Below are positions 9,229 through 16,637 of a stretch of 64,000 nucleotides of DNA, piece by piece. Each line of letters opens with the position of its first letter. Position 1 is the stretch's first letter. The translations under genes were made by a program, and so were the position numbers. The stretch covers positions 186,001 to 250,000 of the forward strand of contig JADJBC010000002.1 of assembly GCA_016703945.1 (NCBI GenBank). Reading direction: 5' to 3'. The notes below the pieces were generated by a model. The model was not told the origin of the DNA. It saw nothing but the letters and a program-made list of their open reading frames with translations, and made no database searches. The DNA is from Candidatus Aalborgicola danicus. Lineage in GTDB: Bacteria; Pseudomonadota; Gammaproteobacteria; Burkholderiales; Burkholderiaceae_C.

Positions 9229-9941
9229 CACAGCACCATCTGCAGGGAAGAAGCGACACGGAATTGTTATGGTTCCAGCGACGGGGTTTCCTGCAGGCGG
9301 CAGCGGCTTGGACTGCCGCGGTCGGGTGGGACGGCGCCCTTGCACAGTCGCGCGGCAATGTGGTCGAACTCATGGGAGACGCGACGGTGAATGGGCAACG
9401 CTTGCGGCCCGATCAGACGCTGCAGACCGGGGATGCAATCGCGACTGGCCCGGGCTCTACGCTGATCTTTGCGGTCGGCAATTCGGCCTTTCATGTACGC
9501 CAGAATTCCAACGTGATGGTGGAGCGCGGAGCCACCCTCAATGCCGTCAGCCTGTTGCGCGTATTGACCGGTGCCGTGGTCAGCGTGTGGGGCAAAGGCA
9601 GCAGTCGGCGGATCGTGACACCAACGCTGACGGCGGGTATCCGGGGTACGGGCGTGTACACCGAAGTGTTCTCCAACCAGGGCGGGCGCACCTACTTCTG
9701 TAATTGTTACGGCGTGGTCGATCTGGCCGCAGCAGGGCAGCACGAAGTTTCAGAGGCAACGTACCACCAGTCTTTCTGGGCCGAGCCACCAGGCGAGGGA
9801 TCTGCTTTGACTCCCGCCCGCATGCTTAACCACTCCGACCAGGAAGTTGAGAACCTGGCGCGCCTTATCGGTCAGCGCACGGCCTGGCAAATCTCGGGCA
9901 AAAAGGGCAGTGAGGCGATGCAGCGGGAATACGGGGGTTGA
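9225..9941 (+). CDS. FecR-domain exported protein
   Basis: Predicted 238-residue exported protein. An N-terminal RRGFLQAAAAWTAAVGWDGA segment looks like a Tat signal. It is followed by a FecR-type domain: a region with NVVELMGDATVNGQRLRPDQTLQTGD (split across about 40-65), then VGNSAFHVRQNS and the TPTLTAGIRGTGVY stretch typical of FecR-like proteins. The protein lacks the membrane anchor and anti-sigma N-terminus of true FecR, and no sigma factor gene is adjacent, so it is not a standard iron-signalling regulator. Two cysteines in FCNCYG could form a disulfide. ATGA overlap with the gene before it. Confidence 0.72.
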   Translation: MTQHHLQGRSDTELLWFQRRGFLQAAAAWTAAVGWDGALAQSRGNVVELMGDATVNGQRLRPDQTLQTGDAIATGPGSTLIFAVGNSAFHVRQNSNVMVERGATLNAVSLLRVLTGAVVSVWGKGSSRRIVTPTLTAGIRGTGVYTEVFSNQGGRTYFCNCYGVVDLAAAGQHEVSEATYHQSFWAEPPGEGSALTPARMLNHSDQEVENLARLIGQRTAWQISGKKGSEAMQREYGG

Positions 9942-10105
9942 CCGGCCAACCTGTTGCCAAAGCCACAACAAATCCGCCAAACAACATGAAAAATGCGATA
10001 GAAGGTGTTGATTTGTCTTGTTTTTATGGTTCGGGTCGGCTGATAATGATTTCCTCGGACGGCGCGGCATTGGCGCTTTTGATTTACCTACTATAGGGGG
10101 CTACC

Positions 10106-10774
10106 TTGATTCCCAATACCCTGAAGCTGATGGCACTTGGAGCCGGAGCTGCGCTGCTAACCGGCTGCGCCCTGTCGCCGATCCCGGTCTCTGCAAACTT
10201 TCCCCTTACGGTAGAACCCAAGGTCCGATCAGCGGGGCATTGGAACCTGCTGTCCAACGACGTTGTCAAACAAACCCTTGATTCGCTGAACACGCTTGGC
10301 GTCTCGGGGAACCTGTATGTGGGCTTGCCCGCCAATGCCACGACGTTTGACAGGGCTTTCCAGCAATTCCTGATTACTGACCTGGTCAAAAGTGGTCGCG
10401 TCGTCATGCAGTCGCCGGGTCAGGCTCTGGAAGTGAGTTACCAGACGCAGCTCGTACGGCACAACAGCCCACGCCCCCACTTTGTGCCGGGTATCTACAC
10501 CATGATCACCGCAGGCCTGTACGCGGCTTACGGTTTAGGCACGGCGACCACCGGCGAACGGATGTTGGGTGGCCTGGGCTTGGCGGGTGCCGCCGATTAC
10601 GTTTCCAGCGAGTACTCTGGCGGACCGACCCATACCGAACTGATCCTGACCACGACGATTGCCTCGGGCGGTCGGTATCTGGTGCGCAAGACCGACGTCT
10701 ATTACATTGAAAACGCCGATGTCAATCTGATGCAATACAGAGCACCCCAATACATGAAAGTGGTTGGCCCATGA
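10106..10774 (+). CDS. Uncharacterised lipoprotein
   Basis: Predicted 222-residue lipoprotein, signal peptide with lipobox LLTGC (cysteine about 21). The TTG at 10106 is chosen because a strong purine-rich site (TAGGGGG) lies six bases upstream; an ATG at 10130 would shorten the signal peptide. The mature part holds a short hydrophobic glycine/alanine-rich stretch (about 130-165) and ends in VDVYYIENADVN-like beta segments (DVYYIENADVNLMQY). It overlaps the FlgO-like gene by ATGA, so the two are likely made together and may form an outer-membrane complex. I do not recognise a named family. Confidence 0.7.
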   Translation: MIPNTLKLMALGAGAALLTGCALSPIPVSANFPLTVEPKVRSAGHWNLLSNDVVKQTLDSLNTLGVSGNLYVGLPANATTFDRAFQQFLITDLVKSGRVVMQSPGQALEVSYQTQLVRHNSPRPHFVPGIYTMITAGLYAAYGLGTATTGERMLGGLGLAGAADYVSSEYSGGPTHTELILTTTIASGGRYLVRKTDVYYIENADVNLMQYRAPQYMKVVGP

Positions 10775-11337
10775 ACTACAAACTCATTCTCTCTGCGGCC
10801 GCTGCGGTGGCTGTTCTGGCCGGCTGCATGACTCCTTCAGGCGTGCGCCTGGATCCTTCCTACGATGATGCTGCGGCCAGCAAGTTTGTTGCGTTGAACA
10901 AGGATGCCATCAGCAAGTTGATTGGAGACTTTGACAGAGGTCCAACGGGCGACACACCCGTGTTGGTGTCCACTGTGGTCAATGTCAATGACATGCGCCG
11001 CACTGCACCGCTGGGACGCACCCTGTCGGAGCAGTATGCGTCCGCCATGGCCATGGCCGGCTTCAACGTCAAGGAAATGAAATTGCGTGGGGATGTATTT
11101 ATCCGTGAAGAGACGGGTGAATTGTTGCTGTCACGCGAAATCAAAGACATTGCACGGATCCACAACGCCCACATGGTGCTTGTTGGAACCTATTCCACGG
11201 CCGCCTCACTGACCTATGTCAGCCTCAAGTTTGTGCGCACCGAAGACAGCCGCATCATCCGTGCCTATGACTACGCGTTGCCCAACGACAAGGATGTCAA
11301 TAAACTGTTGCAAGTGGCGGCGACACCCACTCGGTGA
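10771..11337 (+). CDS. FlgO-family outer membrane lipoprotein
   Basis: Predicted 188-residue lipoprotein with lipobox VLAGC (cysteine about 19). The body matches the FlgO domain layout: VLVSTVVNVNDMRRTAPLGR, a central SEQYASAMAMAGFNVKE helix, then AHMVLVGTYSTAASLTYVSL and RIIRAYDY. In Vibrio, FlgO and FlgP stabilise the flagellum at the outer membrane; no flagellar genes are visible here, so the role may differ. Cotranslated with the preceding lipoprotein and followed directly by an intrinsic terminator, which closes this unit. Confidence 0.75.
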   Translation: MNYKLILSAAAAVAVLAGCMTPSGVRLDPSYDDAAASKFVALNKDAISKLIGDFDRGPTGDTPVLVSTVVNVNDMRRTAPLGRTLSEQYASAMAMAGFNVKEMKLRGDVFIREETGELLLSREIKDIARIHNAHMVLVGTYSTAASLTYVSLKFVRTEDSRIIRAYDYALPNDKDVNKLLQVAATPTR

Positions 11338-11354
11338 TCTTCAAAGAACCATCT

Positions 11355-11381
11355 AGCCCGGCACCCACCGGGCTTTTTTTT
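11355..11381 (+). terminator. Intrinsic terminator after the FlgO-like gene
   Basis: Perfect 7-bp stem AGCCCGG/CCGGGCT followed by eight T, 17 bases past the stop codon. Confidence 0.9.
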
Positions 11382-11390
11382 GCCTGTACG

Positions 11391-13778
11391 TCAGGGCAGT
11401 GGCGTCAACTTGGCCACGCTGAGAGCCAACCACTTGGTTCCATGGCGGGGAAAGTTGATCTGTGCACGGGCGTCATCCCCGCTGCCTTCCAGCGTCAGCA
11501 CAGTGCCTTCACCAAACTTGGCGTGGAACACCTGCAGGCCCAGGCTAAGTCCGTGTTTGGGCTCGTCCTTGCGCGAAATACTTTGGCCAAACGAGCCACT
11601 AGCCCCCATGGAACCTGCATAGGCAGCTCCTGAATTTATAGCGAATTCGGCGCTCCAGCCACGGCCAAAGTTCTGGAGTTTGGGTGTGAGCCACTTCAGG
11701 CAGGCCTCGGGCAGTTCCTCAAAAAAGCGGCTCTTCATGTTGAAACGCGTCTGGCCATGCAGCATGCGCGACTGCGAATGGCTCAGGTACAGGCGCTTGC
11801 GCGCCCGGGTGATGGCCACGTACATCAGGCGGCGTTCTTCCTCCAGACCGTCACGGTCGTTCATGGAATTCTCGTGGGGGAACAGGCCCTCTTCCATACC
11901 CGTGATGAACACGCAGTCAAACTCCAGGCCTTTGCTGGAGTGCACGGTCATCAGCTGGATGGCGTCCTGCCCGGCCTCGGCCATGTTGTCACCTGCCTCC
12001 AAGGCGGCGTGGGTCAGGAAGGCAACCAGGGGCGACAGGGTTTCGCCGGTGTCAGGGATCACATCGCCCAGTGGCGCAAGCGACGCGGCATCCGGGTCCA
12101 GCCCCTGGCTGGCAGGGCTTTGGCCCGCGCCTGCTACCAGCATGGCTGCCGCATCGCGGCCAAAACCTTCCTGCATGACAAAACTTTCGGCTGCATTGAC
12201 CAGTTCGTCCAGATTCTCCAGACGGTCGGCACCTTCGCGGTCGGCCTTGTAATGGTCGATCAGCCCGCTATGTTCCAGCATCAGCGCAATGATGTCACGC
12301 AGGTTCATGCCGACAGTTTGCTCGCGCAGCACATCGAGCTTGGCAACAAAGCCCGCCACCGCAACACCGGCGCGCCCCGGCACAGCGGAGACGGCGTCAG
12401 CCAAGGAGCAACCCGTGGCGCGGGCCACATCCTGCAGCTGCTCCAGGCTGCGCGCACCAATGCCACGGGCAGGAAAGTTCACCACGCGCATGAAGCTGGT
12501 GTCGTCATTGGGGTTCTCCAGCAGGCGCAGATAGGCCAGCGCGTGCTTGATTTCGGCGCGTTCGAAAAAGCGCAGCCCGCCGTACACCCGGTAGGGCATG
12601 GCGGCATTGAACAGCGCGGTCTCGATCACCCGGCTTTGCGCATTGCTGCGGTAGAGCACGGCGATTTCCTTTCGCTGGAAGCCAGCCTCAAGGCCGTTGT
12701 CGCGCACCAGCTGTTTCATCTCCTCCACCATCCACTGTGCCTCGGCAAAGTCCGTGGGGGCCTCGTAGACACGCACCGGTTCACCCGCGCCCTGCTCGGT
12801 TCGTAAGTTCTTGCCCAGGCGCTTGCTGTTGTGGCTGATCAGCGCGTTGGCCGAGTCCAGAATGTTGCTGTAGCTGCGGTAGTTCTGCTCCAACTTGATC
12901 TGGTGCTGCACTGCGAATTCATGCACAAAATCGGCCATGTTGCCCACCCGCGCGCCGCGAAATGCGTAGATGCTCTGGTCGTCATCACCCACCGCCATGA
13001 CGGCACCACCGGGGGTATCAGGGCTTGCATCCACGCCTTGCCCGGCCAGCATCTTGATCCAGGCGTATTGCAATTTGTTGGTGTCCTGGAACTCATCAAT
13101 CAGGATATGGCGAAAGCGGCGCTGGTAGTGCTCGCGGATGGGATCGTTATCGCGGAGTAACTCGTAGGAGCGCAGCATCAGTTCGCCAAAATCCACCACA
13201 CCTTCACGCTGGCACTGCTCTTCGTAGAGCTGGTAAATGTCGACCTTGCGCCGGGTTTCCTCGTCGCGCACTTCCACCATATTGGGGCGCAGCCCGTCTT
13301 CCTTGCAGCCGCCGATGAACCACTGCAACTGTTTGGCCGGAAAACGTTCATCGTCAATGTTATTCTGCTTGCACAGGCGCTTGATGGCGGAGAGTTGATC
13401 CTGCGTATCCAGAATCTGGAAGGCCTGCGGCAGATTCGCCAACTTGTAGTGGGCACGCAGGAAGCGGTTACACAAACCGTGGAAGGTGCCAATCCACATG
13501 CCGCGCACATTGACCGGCAGCATGGCACTGAGCCGTGTCATCATTTCCTTGGCCGCCTTGTTGGTAAAGGTCACGGCCAGGACGCCGCCTGGCGAGACGT
13601 AACCGTTTTGCAGCAACCACGCAATACGCATGGTCAGCACCCGGGTCTTGCCGGAGCCCGCCCCTGCCAGTATCAGCGCATGTTCAGCCGGCAAGGTGAC
13701 GGCCGCACATTGCTCGGGATTGAGGGTATCAAGAAGTGGCGAAGACGCGGCGCCTGGAGATGCATGGGATGGAAACAT
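11391..13778 (-). CDS. uvrD: UvrD/Rep-family DNA helicase II
   Basis: 795-residue superfamily 1 helicase for nucleotide excision and mismatch repair. Walker A is LAGAGSGKTRVLT (about 35-47), followed by motif Ia TFTNKAA, motif II DEFQDTNKLQY, motif III GDDDQSIYAFRGA, motif IV NYRS, motif V TVHSSKGLEFDCVF and motif VI ALTRARKRLYL-type (VAITRARKRLYL). The C-terminus ends in the beta-rich tail (VFHAKFGEGTVL) that binds RNA polymerase in relatives. ATG at 13778 is chosen; upstream in-frame codons add about 36 residues with no family match. Residues 713-726 (AINSGAAYAGSMGA) come from the 42-bp repeat, in the disordered linker before the tail. Confidence 0.95.
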   Translation of the reverse strand: MFPSHASPGAASSPLLDTLNPEQCAAVTLPAEHALILAGAGSGKTRVLTMRIAWLLQNGYVSPGGVLAVTFTNKAAKEMMTRLSAMLPVNVRGMWIGTFHGLCNRFLRAHYKLANLPQAFQILDTQDQLSAIKRLCKQNNIDDERFPAKQLQWFIGGCKEDGLRPNMVEVRDEETRRKVDIYQLYEEQCQREGVVDFGELMLRSYELLRDNDPIREHYQRRFRHILIDEFQDTNKLQYAWIKMLAGQGVDASPDTPGGAVMAVGDDDQSIYAFRGARVGNMADFVHEFAVQHQIKLEQNYRSYSNILDSANALISHNSKRLGKNLRTEQGAGEPVRVYEAPTDFAEAQWMVEEMKQLVRDNGLEAGFQRKEIAVLYRSNAQSRVIETALFNAAMPYRVYGGLRFFERAEIKHALAYLRLLENPNDDTSFMRVVNFPARGIGARSLEQLQDVARATGCSLADAVSAVPGRAGVAVAGFVAKLDVLREQTVGMNLRDIIALMLEHSGLIDHYKADREGADRLENLDELVNAAESFVMQEGFGRDAAAMLVAGAGQSPASQGLDPDAASLAPLGDVIPDTGETLSPLVAFLTHAALEAGDNMAEAGQDAIQLMTVHSSKGLEFDCVFITGMEEGLFPHENSMNDRDGLEEERRLMYVAITRARKRLYLSHSQSRMLHGQTRFNMKSRFFEELPEACLKWLTPKLQNFGRGWSAEFAINSGAAYAGSMGASGSFGQSISRKDEPKHGLSLGLQVFHAKFGEGTVLTLEGSGDDARAQINFPRHGTKWLALSVAKLTPLP
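11601..11642 (-). repeat. 42-bp dispersed repeat, copy 3 (inside uvrD)
   Basis: Head GCTATAAATTCAGGAGC (palindrome degraded) and tail ending CATGGGGGCT, sense direction of uvrD, encoding AINSGAAYAGSMGA in the same frame as in polA and era. Confidence 0.7.
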
Positions 13779-13892
13779 GCCCAATTGTAGGAAGGCCCGG
13801 CCACCCTGGCGCCACGCGCCTGGCCTAGGTGTCTTCCCCAGTAGGCCGAAAAATTGCTTTCTTGCCAGTATGATCCCTCGCTTCACCCTGTT

Positions 13893-14504
13893 ATGACGCC
13901 GCGCCGAATGACATTCCTATCCAAACTGTGTTCCTCTTTGTTGCTGGGTGCCGCATTAGCGTTGATGACCGCAACATCTTTTGCCACCACGCTGGATGTT
14001 GGTGGCGTCAAGATTGAAGACTCCATCGCGATTTACAACAACACGCTGTTGCTCAATGGGGCCGGCATCATGCCCGGTGGTAAAACACCCCTGTATGTGG
14101 CCCACATTTATGCGAAGGCCAAGTTCACCACTCTAGATGCACTTGTCGGTACCTCAGGTCCCAAGCGCCTGACGCTGACCGCCATCCGGGAGGTCGACAC
14201 CGGGCCGATCCTCAAAATGCTGAGCCGTAGCGTCGAAGCCACAGCCGCCAAGGGTGATATGGCCAAGCTGATTCCGGGCATGATGAATATCGGCAATGTG
14301 TTCAAGGCAAACCGCGTTCTGAAGCCCGGCGAAGTCATGTCACTGGACTGGGTTCCCATCACGGGACTGGTGATCTACATTGGCGGCAAAATGCAGGGAG
14401 ACCCCATTCGTGACCCTGTACTGTTCCGTGCCGCTATGGGCGTCTGGATGGGAGAATCCCCCGCCGATGCAAAACTCAAGGACGCGCTGCTCGGCCATAT
14501 CTGA
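13893..14504 (+). CDS. Chalcone-isomerase-like exported protein
   Basis: Predicted 203-residue secreted protein. A signal peptide (about 1-32, ending TATSFATT) precedes a domain beginning LDVGGVKIEDSI and containing NGAGIMPGGKTPLYVAHIYAK split around the GAG loop, the form seen in bacterial chalcone-isomerase-like periplasmic proteins. These bacterial members lack flavonoid chemistry and are thought to bind fatty acids or other small molecules. ATG at 13893 is used; ATG at 13908 is equally possible. It is divergent from uvrD. A terminator-like hairpin follows at 14541. Confidence 0.78.
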   Translation: MTPRRMTFLSKLCSSLLLGAALALMTATSFATTLDVGGVKIEDSIAIYNNTLLLNGAGIMPGGKTPLYVAHIYAKAKFTTLDALVGTSGPKRLTLTAIREVDTGPILKMLSRSVEATAAKGDMAKLIPGMMNIGNVFKANRVLKPGEVMSLDWVPITGLVIYIGGKMQGDPIRDPVLFRAAMGVWMGESPADAKLKDALLGHI

Positions 14505-14524
14505 CCAGCCCATAGCTGCGGAGT

Positions 14525-14534
14525 TTGTATACAA
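14525..14534. promoter_or_regulatory. Perfect palindrome TTGTATACAA upstream of guaC
   Basis: Ten-base perfect palindrome 55 bases before the guaC start. The form resembles operators of FCD-type GntR regulators; it also contains a TATACAAT that could serve as a -10 box. A regulatory role is inference. Confidence 0.4.
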
Positions 14535-14540
14535 TCGGTC

Positions 14541-14575
14541 ACCGGGCCCAAGCAATTGGGACCCGGTTTTTTTTT
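14541..14575 (+). terminator. Intrinsic terminator or attenuator before guaC
   Basis: Stem ACCGGGCCCAA/TTGGGACCCGGT with one bulge, followed by nine T. It lies 37 bases after the chalcone-isomerase-like gene and 15 before guaC. If guaC is transcribed from the TATACAAT upstream, the hairpin would lie in its leader. Confidence 0.85.
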
Positions 14576-14589
14576 GGGGAGCTTGGGCC

Positions 14590-15567
14590 ATGGAAATATT
14601 TGACTACGACAACATCCTGCTGTTACCGCGCAAATGCCGCGTGGAGAGCAGGTCGGAGTGTGATGCCGGTGTAGAACTGGGGGGGCGCAAGTTTCGCATC
14701 CCCGTGGTACCAGCCAATATGAAAACCGTGGTGAGTGAAGACATTTGCGTCTGGCTGGCGCAAAACGGTTACTTCTATGTGATGCACCGGTTTGACTTTG
14801 ACAACCTGCAGTTCGTCAAAGACATGAAGACCAAGGGTCTGTTCGCATCCATCTCGCTGGGGGTGAAGCCACCGGACTACGCCACCGTAGACGCGTTGCT
14901 GGCCCACAGCTTGACACCCGACTACATCACCATCGACATCGCCCACGGCCATGCCGACAGCGTGAAGAACATGATTGCCTACATCAAGGACAAACTACCC
15001 ACAAGCTTTGTCATCGCCGGCAACGTGGCCACGCCCGAGGCCGTGATCGACCTGGAAAACTGGGGCGCCGACGCCACCAAGGTCGGCATTGGCCCGGGCA
15101 AGGTCTGCATTACCAAGCTCAAGACCGGTTTTGGCACCGGTGGCTGGCAATTGAGCGCACTCAAATGGTGTGCCCGCGTGGCGACAAAACCCATCATTGC
15201 CGACGGCGGTATCCGCGAGCATGGCGACATTGCCAAGAGCATTCGTTTTGGTGCCACCATGGTGATGATTGGCTCCATGCTGGCGGGCCACGAAGAGAGC
15301 CCGGGCCAGACCGTCGAAGTGGACGGCAGGCTGTACAAGGAATACTACGGCTCGGCCAGCGACTTCAACAAGGGCGAGTACAAACACGTGGAAGGCAAGC
15401 GCATTCTGGAGCCGGTCAAGGGCAAACTGGCCAACACCATGATCGAGATGGAGCAGGACATCCAGAGCTCCATCAGCTACGCGGGCGGCAAAAAGTTGAT
15501 GGACATTCGCAAGGTCAACTACGTGACGCTGGGCGGTGACAACGCTGGCGAGCACCTGCTGATGTAA
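14590..15567 (+). CDS. guaC: GMP reductase
   Basis: 325-residue cytosolic enzyme that reduces GMP to IMP with NADPH and releases ammonia, in purine salvage. Belongs to the IMP dehydrogenase/GMP reductase fold but lacks CBS domains. The substrate loop GIGPGKVCITKLKTGFGTGG contains the catalytic cysteine, and IADGGIREHGDIAKSI and GSMLAGHEES form the phosphate site. The length fits the shorter GuaC2-like GMP reductases. The ATG at 14590 gives MEIFDYDNILLLPRKC, the normal family start. It is separated from both neighbours and probably has its own promoter or attenuator. Confidence 0.93.
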   Translation: MEIFDYDNILLLPRKCRVESRSECDAGVELGGRKFRIPVVPANMKTVVSEDICVWLAQNGYFYVMHRFDFDNLQFVKDMKTKGLFASISLGVKPPDYATVDALLAHSLTPDYITIDIAHGHADSVKNMIAYIKDKLPTSFVIAGNVATPEAVIDLENWGADATKVGIGPGKVCITKLKTGFGTGGWQLSALKWCARVATKPIIADGGIREHGDIAKSIRFGATMVMIGSMLAGHEESPGQTVEVDGRLYKEYYGSASDFNKGEYKHVEGKRILEPVKGKLANTMIEMEQDIQSSISYAGGKKLMDIRKVNYVTLGGDNAGEHLLM

Positions 15568-15675
15568 CCACCCTGGCTGATCGATCCTGTCAGCTACCTG
15601 AAAGCAATTACCCAGCATCACATCACCCAAGCGCCCCAAGCAAAGGTATTCTGCTGCCATGCGTGGGGACACACA

Positions 15676-16545
15676 ATGAATATTGCAATACTGGGCATCG
15701 GCCTGATGGGTTTTCCGATGGGGCGCAGGCTCTGCGAAGCGGGACACACGGTACACGTCTGGAACCGCTCAAAACACAAGGCGCTGCGACTGGAATCATT
15801 CGGTGCGCTGGTTCACGACACACCCGCAAACGCCGTCGCAGAGGCCGACCTCGTGATCACCATGCTGGACAACGGCGCTGTGGTGGGCCATGTCTTATTT
15901 GATCTGGGCGCGGCGGCTGCCATGCGTGCTGACTGTCTGGTGATAGATATGTCGTCCATCAAACCCGCGGAAGCACGCGACCATGCAGCGCGCCTCAGTG
16001 AGCTTCACATCGCCTATCTGGACGCCCCCGTTTCCGGCGGCACGATTGGTGCAGAAAGTGGATCGCTGGCCATCATGGTGGGTGGCAAGTTGTCCCATTT
16101 TGAGCGTGCTTTTCCAGTACTGCAGCTGTTAGGGCGGCCAACCCTTGTCGGCCCCACGGGCACCGGTCAATTGACCAAACTGGCCAACCAGATGATTGTG
16201 GGCGCGACGATTGGAGTCGTGGCGGAGGCTTTGTTGTTGTGCGAACGTGGCGGCGCCCACATGGACAAAGTCAGGGAGGCGATCACCGGCGGCTTTGCAG
16301 ACAGCCGCATTCTGCAGGTACACGGCCAACGCATGGTGGAACGCGATTTTTCACCGAAAGGCCGCATGTCAATTCAGCTCAAGGATTTGCGTAACGCGTT
16401 GGCCACGGCCAACGAAATCGGTTTTGAAGCACCCATCACGGCCTTGTTCGAGCAACTGTACGCTCAGGGTGTTGACCACGGGCTGGAGGACCTCGACCAT
16501 TCTGGCCTGTTCGTGGAATTGGCTAGCCGCAACGGTATGTCCTGA
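15676..16545 (+). CDS. NAD(P)-dependent beta-hydroxyacid dehydrogenase
   Basis: 289-residue member of the 3-hydroxyisobutyrate dehydrogenase family, which includes tartronate semialdehyde reductase. The nucleotide-binding site IAILGIGLMGFPMGRRL is at residues 3-19, followed by VWNRSKHK; the substrate motif LDAPVSGGTIGAESGSL is at about 115-131, and GPTGTGQLTKLANQMIVG contains the catalytic lysine region (K in LTKLANQ). The exact substrate cannot be told; no glyoxylate or valine genes flank it. It ends before a bidirectional terminator. Confidence 0.87.
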   Translation: MNIAILGIGLMGFPMGRRLCEAGHTVHVWNRSKHKALRLESFGALVHDTPANAVAEADLVITMLDNGAVVGHVLFDLGAAAAMRADCLVIDMSSIKPAEARDHAARLSELHIAYLDAPVSGGTIGAESGSLAIMVGGKLSHFERAFPVLQLLGRPTLVGPTGTGQLTKLANQMIVGATIGVVAEALLLCERGGAHMDKVREAITGGFADSRILQVHGQRMVERDFSPKGRMSIQLKDLRNALATANEIGFEAPITALFEQLYAQGVDHGLEDLDHSGLFVELASRNGMS

Positions 16546-16563
16546 GTCCGACGCGCGTGGGAC

Positions 16564-16596
16564 AAAAAAAAGACCCCATGAAGGAGTCTTTTTTTT
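16564..16596. terminator. Bidirectional intrinsic terminator
   Basis: A-tract and T-tract arms (AAAAAAAAGAC and GTCTTTTTTTT) flank a short loop between two converging genes, so it can end transcription both ways. Confidence 0.8.
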
Positions 16597-16637
16597 GGCA
16601 GCGATAGTTACATCGCGCCAAACCTTGTCACCGGGAA

